The notes beneath the pieces were generated by a model that saw only the letters and a program-made list of their open reading frames with translations, was not told where the DNA came from and made no database searches. Source: Fratercula arctica (taxonomy: Eukaryota; Chordata; Aves; Charadriiformes; Alcidae). Taken from it: a stretch of DNA of 64,000 nucleotides. The DNA is taken from assembly GCA_947846985.1 (NCBI GenBank), contig CANTUZ010000005.1:50681389-50745388 (forward strand), written 5' to 3'. Positions 1 through 13,348 of the stretch are shown here, one piece after another. Position 1 is the stretch's first letter. Every line of letters begins with the position of its first letter. The position numbers and the translations under genes are program-made.

Positions 1-1661
1 TAAAAAATCAAGATAATTTTTACTGGAAGTTTACCACTGAAGGGGCATTTTTGCAAGAAATCTACTTGTGAAATGCCCCAGAACAATTCTTCAAATAACA
101 AGAAGCTTTTAAAATTGGTGAAAAAAGATCCATTCAGGCACTTTTTCCTAGGTCTTAAGCCATTGCATTATTACTGAAGGCTTGTTTCAAGAGTAACATA
201 TGTTGGTTTTTTTAGCTTTACTAGTATCTGTGTTAATTCACTAAGCAGGGCAGTAGTAGTTTGTTTTCTGGAGCTGAAAGAGATGGCGAGAAATAGACTG
301 CTTTTAACTCCTTGTAATAGTGGCAAGGAAAAGTGCTCAGGAAGATTACATAACTACTATTCTTCTAACCTTAGTTTGCTATTCTGTTTTAGATTTATTA
401 TGTGCTTTACTTAACATGGCATCACTTAAATGAGAAGCAAATCTGATGAATGTTCTAGTAAGTTACTCAATTAAAGCGATAGGAGATGCCTAATAAATGA
501 CTAACAACAAAGTGTTTTCACAGCAACTATTTGATCACTAGATAAAAATCCCATTGGTCTGTAATTCACCTGGGTTTAGTGATGGGAAAACTGATCTTTA
601 TGATAAAGTCTTTACTACCAAAGAAATGACCTTTTTTTGAGAGCACACAGATGTTGTGAAACTACAGCTAAGGTTAATTCAACGCTTAGAATTTTCTTGA
701 CTAGATCTTTCAGCACTACTTGTATTACCTGCTGGCGTTTGTTATAACTGTTGTTTAATGCAGCTTTTGCTTTTAAGTATTAATGAGTCTTGCTTACATT
801 TTACTGCTGTGGTGCCATTGTTTTGTCATATATATTTGGAACAAATAAATTAATGTTTAGATACATGAAGTGAAATACACTACGTATTTATGTCCTAGTT
901 TAATTACAGCCTATAACGGGCAAGAGTACATCCTTTCTATTTTTTATGTTCTTCCAGACAGTCTGTTAGTTCAATATGCAATGTGTAGAGAAAAGCCACC
1001 TAAATAGTCTCAGCATTTGAGATGTTTGTTATTTGACCTTAAATTCAGTCTCCTGAGTAGAAGACCGAGATAACTGGATTATTTTTGCAAAGTGACCCAC
1101 TCATGGGAACAACACTTGATGGCACTGTTTTCAGTGTTGCTGAAGCAAATAGTTAGAATTGCGAGTGAAAAGCTGAAGTTAGATAAATTCAACCCAGAGT
1201 TAATGTGTGGTTTCCTAGAACACAGATAACGGAATACTGGACAAACTTACAAGGCGTATGGCAAGCCTTGTCAATACTTAGCATTTCTTCAGAAACATAT
1301 TTTTAGAGACATCTATATCCTATTTAGAGGCAAAATAGAGAAGATGAAGGTAGAGAAATAAACTAAATTGGTACAAGGTCATGCCTGTCCTTGAAGACAG
1401 AGCTGTGAATCCTGTCATGGATTGTTGTTCCTCTCCTGGGCCTGGAGGATTAAAGGAAGTTACCTAATCAACATACTGCAATAGTGAGTTTATATATCAA
1501 TTGGGAAAATCTTTTTTGGTTGGTTCGTTTGGTTGGTTTTTTTGACTGCAGCTGGTGACAAATTATGGAAAGTTAGTATTTGAAGAGAATTAGGGGTTGT
1601 TCTTTTTGATTCCAAGAGATCGAATCTCACTCATATTCAGTATCAAACTGTCAGCTTTCGT

Positions 1662-1698
<37 letters not shown>

Positions 1699-4600
1699 GA
1701 CTAGTTTAGTTGTCATTAACTCTAGGGGTTTTTTTTTGTGTTTCCTGCAACATTGATGTCATTGATGCCTACTTAGTCCCTGTCACTTCAGGGCATTGGT
1801 ACCTTTGTCTATTCTGTTCTCTGGCTGTGGCATTCAGAGGTGTGCTGTACACAGGATTGAAGTACCCTAACTCAAGGGACTGGGTTCAGATTGGAGAACT
1901 GCCTGGATTTTAATGTCCCAGAATATGCAAGAGGTCAGAGTAGATTATCTGATTGTCTCTCTCAGCTCTAAACATCATGGAAAATCATGCGTATTCCCTG
2001 TTTGTATAATTGTTTGCACGTAGAGAAATTTACCAGAAGAGAGGGGCAAGAATTCTGTGCTGGGCTACAGAGTTTGCAAATTAACTTAATCAAAGTGATT
2101 CTTTTCTGTGGTATATTTCTCAATGGCATTGCACAGTTGATATTGCTGACACTAGTCTTAACGTAAGTAAAGATGTTTCCTCTCTGAGATGGAATTCTTT
2201 TTTTGATTTCATTGAGCCATTAAATAAGGTAGAAAAAAATGGCTTCTGGTACCCTAAAATTCAATCTTTACATGTTCTGAAGACATTATATAATTTTTTG
2301 AGTTATTTGTTCCCATTCATATTATGACTATTAGTCTTTCCTTTCATAATTTATTTTTAGCAAAATTATAATGTATGCACCAGAGTCATTGGTGCAGAAT
2401 CCACTAAGCTCCTAAAGGCACATCTTCTCAGTAGTTCATGCAAAACTCATTTATTATGTTGTATTTTACATGCAAAATTTATACTGTAACTGACCTGTAA
2501 TAGATTGCTTTTGATAAATGCTTTAACATACAATGGAAATGTTATGTAAATTTGAGATTACCTTCGAATTCTAACTGGCCCTTTCCTGGAAGGTAAAAAT
2601 AAAAGAAAACTATCACTTGCAAACTTGTTCTAAACTTGCAGTTTGATACCTGCAGTTCCAGAATAGGGAACCTGGAACTAGAACTTGCAGCAAAGCATCA
2701 GGACCAAATCTCCTTTCCTTGAGATCTGTTGCCAGTCTAGTTTGCAAATCCAGCTGCAGAGAATCTAACAGTACTTTTCAAGACATCCTTCCATTCACAA
2801 CTCAGCAAACTTTTTCCAGTATCAGTGGAAGCAGTTGCCCCAGTCACAGTTTTACTTACCCAAAGATTGCGATTTCCTGAAGATGGGTGGATGTGGTCAC
2901 CATTTGACACGGCAGACAGACAGGTGTTGATGTTTAGATTATATATAAATAATAAACATACAGTGCTGGCTCTGAAAGGCGTGTTATCTTGCCTGTTGTA
3001 AAGACAAACAACTTTTCATGCAGGAAATTGTACTTGTATTTGCTTCCCTTTTTCTTCCTTTACGGCCAAGAGCATAGTATGCATAAATGCAACCAATCAC
3101 ATGATAAAGTAATTGAAGGTCAGGTACGATATGTCTCCTGTATCCAGGATGAAGTTTTCCTTATTTTACTGTTGGTGTCATGCCCATAACGATAAGCAGC
3201 TTTACAAATTGACAGATTTATCATCTTGACATTCAATTTTCTGTGTAACTTTTCCAAAGCTGTGGTTAAGCTGTGAGGATATTTCTACTTGGAAAAATAA
3301 ACTGATCATGATGATGTACAGATTTTTATACTATATTCAAATTTTTCCTTTGAATTCTAACCTTGGTCTGTGGTACTGAGGTGACTGGATTTCCTGTGCT
3401 TGGTAATAATGCTCAGCAGTTAAGAAGAATTGCAGATAAAATCATGGTCCTGTATTGATGGTGTTGAAAATACTGTGGTTTAGTCGATCCTTGAACCAAA
3501 GTGTTGAAGCTTTGATGCATAGAATGCTTTCTCTAGACCAAAGTTATGAATTTAAAAGTTGGTAACATATCACACATGGAAACAACAGCAGCATTATAAA
3601 GGTAAGGTTGATGTGGTAAACAGGAGAAGAGGGGTGAAACGGGGAACTGTCTAACTATAACCATGAAAATACAAGCAGTCAGGTTTAAAAATCAGTGGTG
3701 AAATGTGACATAGGCAATTTGCCTTATAGATGATGAAAGTTGAGTAATTATTTCGAAACAGTTTTACAGGGAACTAGACATTTTACTTTTCAGAAAGACT
3801 GTCACTTAAGGGGAGATTAAATTGTGTATAACTTAAAGTATTAGAGTCAACACAGAGCAATTGTTACAAGTTTGCAACTCTTCTCAGCTCAGTCTACTCT
3901 GAACTAAATTCAGTGAACTAAAGAAGCATTGCATTATAAAGAAATTTTCTTTATGAAAATAAGTATGGACCAGTAAAATCATTTAATTAGCCATTGTGAA
4001 TGTTAGCTGAAGCAACTTCAGATTATGCTGACTACTTCTCAGTGACACTTGAGGAAATGTCTTTTGTTCTGTATCATTTTTTTCTTGGGGACTCAACAGG
4101 GTGAAGAAGTCCTGCAGACTGAACCAAGCTCCTGATGAAAGAGGAAAGGAAAACTGAGTTAACTTCTCACAGTGACAAGAAGTCAGGGAGAAAAACTGAA
4201 ACATGACAAGAGTGTTGTAGATGCATGAGCCCAGACAGTTGTGAGTGCGAACAAGTGGAGCCATCCATTTCTCCTACTCATCCCTTTCTGGAGCACAGCA
4301 GGTCAGGAAGGGTGGTTCTGTTTATCATTAGAAGTTATGGTGGATTTTAGAATAGGCTATTATGGGTGACTTCTTTGCAAGCTGTACAAGCCAGCAGCAT
4401 TCTTATGCCAGGTAGTCCCAACTTTCTAATAAATGGTGGGCTAGACTTAACTGTGCCTTTTCAACCTCTTAGGTTGTGCCTCTAACTGTAGCTTGAAATG
4501 AATTGCTCTGCAGATGAACAGAGGACTCCATTCTCCTGCGCTGTCAACCTAGCACCCTTCCCAAGTATAAAATTAACTTAAATAGAAAACAAATAAATCC

Positions 4601-7130
4601 AATAGCTGTAAGACCTGATAAACTACTAGCTAAAATGGGAGACCCAGAGGAGTACAAGTATGATTTAGCAAGAAAAATATCATTCTCACATGAGTAGTTC
4701 ATCATATCAACTCTGTTACTGCCAAGGTAGGAACAAGTAAGAAGGTGAGAACACTTTAAAAAAGAATAAAACAATCAAATATCCTAATCTGAAAACCAGT
4801 ATCCTTTTTGTTTTTGTTGGTACAGAAGCTTCAATATAAAATCAAGTGTCAGAACAGGCTCATATAGGGTCAGAAACATTTACTAGCCTAAATGATTTCC
4901 TGTATCTGTAGCTGTAGTATGTAGGTACAGCTGTAAAACAAGCTAGAGAAAATTCCAGCTCTCCAGAAAAATGCCGAGTTGGCTTTATGCATATTATCAG
5001 TGGTGGTACAGGAAGAATAAAATACTTCCACAAAAGGAATGCATAGTTCAAGTTAGAAAGTATAGCGAACCACGTTTTCCTTTGTGTTAAAGCAAATAAT
5101 CCTGTTTGCTAACACGAAGCTAGCTCTCTAATCCAATTGCACCTTTTTCACTCCAGGCTGCAAAGGGAAGCACTAGTGTGCTAGGTTCTAGAGCACGGCA
5201 GGCACTGGACCTTCACCTTCTGTTTCCTATTTCTGATGCTTCTGAGGACTGGTAAGGTTGTAGTTTACTCACTTGAATGAATAGACTTCAGAGACAAAGT
5301 AGAAATGATCTAACGCTAATATGTCTGTGAAAGGGTATAAAGGAGGTTAAATTTAGAATCCAAGGTTTATTTCCAGCAAACTGATGAAATAAACTGACTA
5401 TCCTTGAAAAGTAATTCACTTAAGTGTTTTTAACCTCTCAATCCGGTCAACATCTGCCTTATTCAAAACTGATTAAAATGTTGGAAATGTTCAGTTCATT
5501 TAGTACAATAAATCCTGCACTATTTTACAGACAGAATAATTAAAAGAACTGACTTTCTGGTATTGCAGCATTCTAGTAAAAGGGAATTAAAACTGATAGT
5601 GGATTCACTCCTAAATGGTTTGAAAGGCTTGCAAAGAGCAAAAAGGCAAAATGGCTTACCGGAATGCCATTTAGATCTTTATCTTTCCACTTCCATCTTT
5701 CTCTAAACCATGCTGAAATTTACTTTAAGTTTGGACAGCTATTACAAGTCTTTCCTCGCCTGTTGTTGCTTTTTGTCTTTAGTCAGCACCACTTAACCTT
5801 TCTGTTAGTGTGACCAGTTTCTTCAAGCTGATAACACAATAAAAAGTTCAACTCTATGAATATAAAAATATGAATTTAAGTTAATCTATTTAGGGTACCT
5901 ATTTTAGGCAGCTAAGTTTAAAAGTTGATTTAATCTTTTCCCTTTAAGGCCTAATTCAGATATCAGTTATTTGGTGGAATTATACTGGCTTCATATCTTT
6001 CAAATTAGATCAGAATCAGACTAATCAGCTTTTGAAAAGAAAAGTTTTATTTCCTTGCACACAGGCTTCTAATGCACTGCTGTACCAGCATAAATGAGAA
6101 ATAACTAAATTTAAAAAGGAGGACTGGAATGACAATACAGATGTAAGTAATTCCTACCACCAAAACTTTTCAGTGATTGGAAATATCTTAAGCAGCATTT
6201 TGACCTTGTGTTGGTTTATACCTGCATAGCTTTGTAATTATGCTAATGTATGACTACACCAGCATTTAAAGGACTACAGCAACACTTACCTAGTTAAGAG
6301 AAAATTTATAATGGGGCAAAGGTATCCTGTGTATTTCAAGGATTCTTTTCTTTTTCTCTTTTTTCTTAGACCAAAACTGGGATAAGGGCCTTATTCCTAA
6401 AGATTAGCTAAAAGACTCTGCTGAAGGGAGACAAGCTCTTGTATTAAATCCTGAAGAGCAAAATTATATGGAAGACCCTCTCAGAACTGCAGTCAGGGTT
6501 GTACAGAGAGACTTCTTGGCTTGATATTCCTTCAGGTTTTGTGCAGATTAACAAAATACATTGCAGAAGAGATTTTTTTTTTTTTTTTAAAGACACTGAA
6601 TTCTTATCGGTTTAGAGCCACCAGCAACCTCCAGTTTTAAGTTAGAGGAAACGTGCTTTTTGTGTGTAAACTGGCAAATCATTTTAGCTTTTTAACACAT
6701 TTTTAAGAATTATAAATTTTTTATGCCAGGTAGTGATGCTAAAGAAGTTTTAGTCGGATACTGATATAAAACGTCAGATTTTCATTGTACATTTGGGATG
6801 GGACTTCAATACAAGTGTGAGTAACTTAAAAGCCCTCTTGACTTTCAGTGAAAAAAACCCTTCTGTCTGCCTTTATTCAAAAATGGGATTTTGGTCCTCA
6901 TTATCAAACATTCAGGAACATTTATTCTTGAATTTGTATGATTAAAGTTATTTAATTATAGGATTCTAAAAACAGGGAAGAAGCTTGATTACATATGGAG
7001 AGGTATTTGTAAAATGTGTGGTATCATGAATTATAAATTAATCCAATCTAATTCCTGGATGTAATATATTTTCTAGTTATGCAGATTGGAGAAACATGTA
7101 AGACTCAATGTCAAATTGAGACATACATAA
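1..7130. other. Non-coding stretch, no recognised element
   Basis: AT-rich sequence with stop codons in all frames. No frame longer than about 95 residues and none resembling a known family. It contains a 34-base T run (1664-1697) and a 14-T run near 6573. I see no transposon signature, RNA gene or CpG-rich promoter. It could be intronic or intergenic; the sequence alone does not decide. Confidence 0.6.
1664..1697. repeat. Poly(T) tract, 34 bases
   Basis: Uninterrupted run of 34 T. Read on the minus strand it is a poly(A), but no retrocopy or LINE body lies next to it, so it is classed as a simple repeat. Runs this long often vary in length and are error-prone in assemblies. Confidence 0.9.
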
Positions 7131-8662
7131 GTCTATGGGGATGGATGGCATTCACCCAAAGGTACTGAGGGAGCTTGCAGATGTGCTCACCAAGCCACTT
7201 TCCATCACTTATCAGCAGTTCCTGGCAAACTGAGGAGGTCCCAGTTGACTGGTGTCTAGCAAACGTGATGCCCATCCACAAGAAGGGCCAGAAGGAGGAT
7301 CCAGGGGACTACAGACCCGTCAGTCTGACCTCAGTGCCTGGGAAGGTTATGGAACAGATCATCCTGAGTGCCATTACACAGCACATGAAGGACAACCAGG
7401 TGATCTGGCCCAATCAGCATGGGTTAATGAAAGGCAGGTCCTGCTTGACCAACCTGATCTCCTTCTATGACAAAGTGACCCACTTGGTGGATGAGGGAAA
7501 GGCAGTGCATGTTGTCTACCTGGACTTTAGTAAGGCCTTCAATACAGTTTCCCACAGCATTCTCCTGGATAAACTGGCTGCCCATGGCTTGGACAGGAGT
7601 ACTTTCTGCTGAGTAAAACACTGGCTGGAGGGCCAAGCCCAGAGAGTGGTGGTGAATGGAGTTAAATCCAGTTGGTGGCCAGTCACTAGTGGTGTTCCCC
7701 AGGGCTCGGTATTGGGGCCCGTTCTCTTTAGTATCTTTATCAATGATCTGGATGAGGAGATTGAGTGCACCCTCAGTAAGTTTGCACACAACACCAAGTT
7801 AGGTGGGAGTGTTGACCTGCTTGAGGGTAGGATGGCTTTGCAGAGGGACCTGGACAGGCTGGATCAGTGGGTTGAGGCCAATAGTATGAGGTTTAACAAG
7901 GCCAAGTGCTGGATCCTGCACTTGGGTCACAACAACCCCATGCAGTGATACAAGCTTGGGGAAGAGTGGCTGGTAGAAAAGGACCTGGGGCTATTGGTCA
8001 ACTGCCAGCTGAATATGAGCCAACAGTGTGCCCAGGTGGCCAAGGCAACCAACAGCATCCTGGCCTGTATCAGGAACAGTGTGGCCAGCAGGACTAGGGA
8101 AGTGACCGTTCCCCTGTACTTGGCACCAATGAGGCCCCACCTTCAGTACTATGTCCAGTTTTGGGCCCCCTCACTGCAAAAAAGACACTGAGGTTCTGGA
8201 GCGTGTGCAGAGAAGGGCAACAAAGCTGGTGAGGTGTCTGGAAAACAAGTCTTATGAGGAGTGGCTGAGGGAGCTGGGGTTGTTTAGTCTGGAGAAAAGG
8301 AGGCTGAGGGGAGACTTTATCACTCTCTACAACTACCTGAAAGGAGGTTGTAGCAGAGTGGGAGCTGGTGTCTTCTCCCAAGTAACAGGCAATAGGACAA
8401 GAGGAAATGGCCTCAAGTTGCATCAGGGCAGGTGTAGACTGGATGTTAGGAAAAAATTTTACACTGAGAGGGTTATTAAGCATTGGAACAGGCTGCCCAG
8501 GGAAGTGGTTGAGGCACCATCCCTGGAGGTATTTAAAAGACAGGTTAGACATAGCGCTTAGCGACATGGTTTAGTGATGGCTTTTGTCAGTGTTAATTTG
8601 ATGGTTGGACTAGATGATCTGCAAGGTCCCTTCCAACCTAAGCAATTCTATGATTCTGTGAT
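7131..8662 (+). mobile_element. CR1 LINE, 5'-truncated copy 1
   Basis: About 1.5 kb of a CR1 non-LTR retrotransposon in plus orientation. The inner part encodes the CR1 reverse transcriptase and the region after it. The 3' end has the diagnostic CR1 tail: a conserved block near 8600-8640 (TGGACTAGATGATCT, CCTTCCAACC) followed by short ATTCTATG/ATTCTGTG units at about 8645-8662 instead of poly(A). A full CR1 is about 4.5 kb with two frames, so ORF1 and the endonuclease half of ORF2 are missing, the usual result of incomplete reverse transcription. The 5' limit is where protein similarity fades and could be off by tens of bases. CR1 commonly lacks target duplications, and none was seen. It is clearly diverged in sequence from copy 2. 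Confidence 0.95.
7142..8561 (+). pseudogene. CR1 ORF2 reverse transcriptase remnant (copy 1)
   Basis: Reading through in one frame from about 7142 gives the CR1 reverse transcriptase fingers and palm: a KKG/DPGDYRPVSLTS block at about 7280-7335, a YLDFSKAF motif A near 7517-7541, and the [11 protein letters not shown] block near 7696-7730. The catalytic motif normally read as FADD is FAHN here (7781-7792), so both aspartates are lost. Two in-frame TGA stops interrupt the frame at 7610-7612 and 7946-7948. The frame then shifts in a run of six A at 8178-8183, after which 8184-8561 encodes the conserved CR1 C-terminal part ([33 protein letters not shown]). The product cannot be functional. The repeat of TGA where CR1 relatives have a codon one base away fits neutral decay. 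Confidence 0.93.
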
Positions 8663-11600
8663 TGTCTCCCTACAGAGAATTCTAAGCCCAAATCTTGCGC
8701 TACTGGTTGTATCTGAGTTATACTTCTGGGACTGAACCAAACTCAGTCTTTAGTGGGACCTCATGGTTCTTCCACTTCCACTGGTTGCTCTTACCGTCCT
8801 GAGAGATAAACCGATAACTGAAATAATAAAACAGTCTAGTCAGAGGCTGATAAGCTGGCTATATACAATTCTTACTTATTTGGATGTTTTGTCTGATTTA
8901 TGAAGATTCTTAGTTTACAGAACACTTAATGGAAGTATTTATATTATATTTTTCCTGATATATAAGCCTATTATCAAGTATTCTCATGATCTATTTGTCA
9001 GAACAACTGTTTCTGTTCTAGAAAGCCATAGGGTTGCAATCAATTTAGGTACACCCTCAATGCTGACCTTGCAGACAAGGTAGAATTATTGCAGATAGAT
9101 TGGATTGTTCTGTTAGATTAAGGACTGGTCAAATGTTGCATTTAAAACTTTTAAGTTTAATACTTCTCAGTCAACTGTGTCCATAATGTTCGTTCTCTTC
9201 TATGACCATCTTTTCCATCTATACCCATCAACTTTTCCTTTTTTTCACCATTATAACCAAAAGTTAATTCACTTAAGTGTCATTTAGATTTGTCAGCTGA
9301 GTGTATTACAGGAAGGGAGATTCCTATATTTATGCTCTTTTGTGAAGTAAATAAGCTTTGGATAATAAAAAGATCAATTTCCATATCCAGGAGATGTAGG
9401 AGGTCCCAAAACAAGCTAACTCGTAGGAATGTCCTGACAATTTATGCATAGCATGTATATACAAATATATATCTCTCTTATGTGACTCTCATTGCAGTCT
9501 TGGTGTTTGGTAAGATATATTTGGTGGCATACTTCGGGAATACGTGTTTTCCCTCTGAGCTCTGACCAGCAAAGCTTCCAGAGAAGTGACAGTTTGACAC
9601 TTGAGCTAAAAAGTCCTGTCTTTCAGTAACGGTTAGTGGTGTGCTACATTACTTAAAAGTACAACTTTCAATAATTACTTCTGCCCATTGTATAGTTCAT
9701 AAATACAGTTATAGTATCACTTTTAGTTCATGCATCCTTGTACCTTTCACTGTGCGTCTGTGAGCACAAGATGACTCTTCCCTTTGTATAAAGTTATTTT
9801 CAGCTAGAGAGCATGGGGCTTCTGAAAATTATCACTCTTTAAGATAGAGAGGTCAACCAGACCCTTGATAGATGAGAGGAAAAAGAATGAAGGGGGCACT
9901 TCAGGGTTCTTTTTCCACTGAAAAGAAAAGTAGTCTGAGCCAAAACTTCGTATGATTGGTAGTCACTGCTCCACTAAATATGAAGTTAAAATTGAGCATG
10001 CACTTACAGGAATCATGTAGTTTCTAGAAAGTCAAGAATGTGGTGTTCCCTTTAGTTGGCAGTGTTTCTATAGTGGCATATGCATTTTTGGTCACGATGT
10101 GTACCACTTTGTCAGAGGCAATGTTCAACCAACAGTTTTCCTAGGAATTTCTCAAATGTTTACTTGTACCGTGACTGAAACAGAGGTCTTCATCTTTCCT
10201 GAAGACAAGCTGGTTGGATTAATGACAGTGCTTCAGTTTTCCCTGTTTTACTGCCAAATTCAGTAACAACAATGATCTGAAGATAGTATGAAACACTTAA
10301 TTACAATTTTCATTATTAAACTCTGCTTTCCTATAGCTTATTGTACAAGGCCAATGGAGAAGTTACTGTTGGGTGTATAAACATTATTAGTTAGTTTCTA
10401 AAAAAAACCCCCAAGCAAACAACAATACAATTTGTATGTGGAAAAAGCTATTGCATAGTTTGATATACTCATAGTAATGTCTCCTAATAGCAATTCTGAT
10501 AGTGGTGAATGACAATTATTAGGCCTTAGTGAATATCCAGAAACAGCTGTTATCTAGTGGATGAAGACTAATTACTTTGATTATGGTGCCAGGCTGTACA
10601 GACTAAAAAAATTTTGAGACGTTTAGGATGATTAAAAAAAATTAACATGACAGTTCAAGTCAATGTGCTACATATATACCAAGATTTCTTTAGCGTTTAA
10701 TCATAACGTTCTGCTTTAAAAAGCTGTAAGCGTATACCATGTTACTGTTACTATTCACTGACAATCAAGGCCCATTTTAAAAGAATAAATGAAACTGGTG
10801 TTGTCTAGTGTAGACACAAAAATGATGAGGTTCTCATCAATTAGTTCTTGCACTCACAGACATTATTTTATTCTGCAACTATTTAGCAATTCCTGCAACA
10901 ACCTGAAATGATATGACATCTAGTTTTTGAGTCTCTATTTGCCTATGTTCTGGGTGAGGTCTGCATTCAAGCAGTTGAAATTTAAATTAGGTGGACACTG
11001 TAGCAATTTTGGAAGGAGAAAAGCCACCCAGAATCAAGTTATTTTTAACAGTTCTTCTTTTTCTTAATCTAATATGAATCAAGTTTTCCAGACTGAAAAT
11101 GTGGTTAATGCTTGGTTTTGTGATGCTCACAACATTAATGTTGATATTAACGTTAAAGTCACCGAGATGCTTTTCATCTAACCCATGCGGCCATCCTTAT
11201 TAAGGTTCAAGTACTGTAAGGATGTACTTTAAAACCAAAGGGCACATATGACAGAAGTAGTACATCCCATCTGATTTGCCCTTAAAAGGGGTGGAACCAC
11301 TACAAAGGAAAGAAAATGTTTTTGGAAATACAGGTTTATCGATGTTACACATTGCAGGAGCACAACCCCAATATTTATGGTTCCACATGTGGCTGTTTCT
11401 CACTGTGGCACCACAATGTTTAAGCACTGCCTGACTGCACACAATGACAAATCAGACTATTCCATAACACTTGCCACTAAAAGCCCATGAGAAACATTTC
11501 CTCAAAGACTAGTATTTAAAAAAAGCCGTGATCTTTCAATTGCAGTATGAAAAATACGCCCCACGTCTCACCTAAAATGTCTAATTATTACACTGCTATG

Positions 11601-12700
11601 CTATGGTCAGGTCTTACTTTTTTATTCAGCTGATCTTGCATTAATTAGTATGTCAGACAAAAGTGAGTGCTTTTTGTGATCCATGGAAAATAGACACCAC
11701 ATACTCTTGACCAGTAAAGGACTGTTAAGATGGAGATGGCAGTGCACTGAAGTAGGCCCGTAGTGAAAGCAGAAAATTATCCAAGTCACTTTCTTATTTT
11801 GGAGGATTGACTAGATTGTTCTCTTTTCTTTGGAAAAGCTGTGCAGGCAATGACATTTTCTTTAAGACATCAGATATGCAGTGTATTTAATGCATTTTTC
11901 ATTCCTCTATTTGTAATAGAAAAGCATTCCCTTCCTTTTTTCAGATTCTTAGCCTTAATATATTCTATTGAGTTTTCCATTTGAAGACTGTATATAGTTT
12001 TCTTATCTCAGTACTCAATGGGCTCTATCTGTCCACAGTAATCTTTGTCAAATTTAACTTAAAATTCAACAACGTTCACATCAAGCACTACACAATAGAA
12101 TATTATGGCAAACTGTAGTTTCCCCAGAACTCATAATATACAACAGTAGTTCACTTCCTAAGCTTACTTTCAAATGGTTATCTTTTCATTATGGAACATG
12201 AATTATACGCAGACACCCAAGTTAATGTTCCTTTCTTCTATCAGTTTTTTTTGAACAAACCACAGGATCTAGTATTGCTTATATTTAGAGCCTAGTCTTG
12301 GGCTGAACGCCATTGTGACAGCCAGTGCATTTGCATTGGGATAAAAACTACATGTATCAAGGAAAATAAGGTTAGGTGAATTAAAAAAAAAAAAGGAACT
12401 GCAGATGTTATATCTTCATGATCAAGATATAATTCACTTTTAATGCATGTTCTGATGTTTCAGGCATGAAATAACTAACTACACTACATGTGCTGTCATG
12501 CTTGAATAGTCTGTAAGAATAGTCTGTAATGTTTTTCCAGGTTCATCAAATTTAACTATGTTTTTAGTGTCTCCATTTGTGCTTTCTCATTCCCTCAGAG
12601 AGAAAGGAATAGGCACATCTGGGGCATGTTTCATCTCGTTTGAAAATAGACTTCTAAAATGTTACTGGAATTACTCCCTCTTCTTTCCCTTAGGTTTCTC

Positions 12701-12725
12701 AAAAAAAAAAAAAAAAAAAAAAAAA
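12701..12725. repeat. Poly(A) tract, 25 bases
   Basis: Uninterrupted run of 25 A. The upstream sequence shows no processed-gene body and no AATAAA-type signal at the expected distance, so this is a simple repeat and not evidence of a retrocopy. Confidence 0.9.
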
Positions 12726-13322
12726 GCCCCTTGCCTGACTTGCAATGTGGACATCTACACCATGGGTATTTCATTGTTCATCTTTACCATCTCAGGTTAA
12801 ATACCAGAACTGACCTAAACTGTATATATTCTGTGAAGACATGACACCTAGAGCATGTCGCATAATGGATATAGTTTGGCCCGAGTAAACCCCCTCTACT
12901 GAGGGAAGCAGGACCTTCGTTGAGACTGAACAGAATTTACTATGTAGCAATACAAAAAAAAAGAAGTGAGTGGAGTTGGAGGACAGGTTTTTTAAACTCA
13001 GCTCTCTCCATGGAGGTACTAAGAGATCCAGGGAAAAACTGCTTCTGTGATTAGAGTTTTGGGAACAAGACAACGTCTTGTCTTTTGCACATTAGCTAAT
13101 GTAATAATTACACTTAAAGATAGAAATCTACTAATGTTGAAAAAAGATGCTCGAGTTAAATACCAGAACTAACCTTATTTTAATTTGGCTACCTTGTAGG
13201 TGTGCATTATGATATAATCTCTGATCACATGATTATAATCCAGTTTTCTGAAGGAATCTGTAACAGTTGTGGGATGGAGACAATACTCATTGAATACATG
13301 ACTATTAATCTTTTATACATAC

Positions 13323-13348
13323 AAGACTAATATGCAACTATTAGTCTT
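13323..13348. repeat. Inverted repeat, 10-bp arms
   Basis: AAGACTAATA and its exact reverse complement TATTAGTCTT are separated by six bases. The upstream block at about 13304-13318 partly repeats the right arm, so local duplication may have produced the hairpin. Confidence 0.85.

Noticed and set aside
12701..12725. Long poly(A)/poly(T) runs (1664, 12701, 48183, 61269) as signs of processed pseudogenes
   Set aside because: No gene body, target duplication or polyadenylation signal accompanies any of them. CR1 does not make poly(A)-tailed gene copies efficiently, and such copies are rare in birds.
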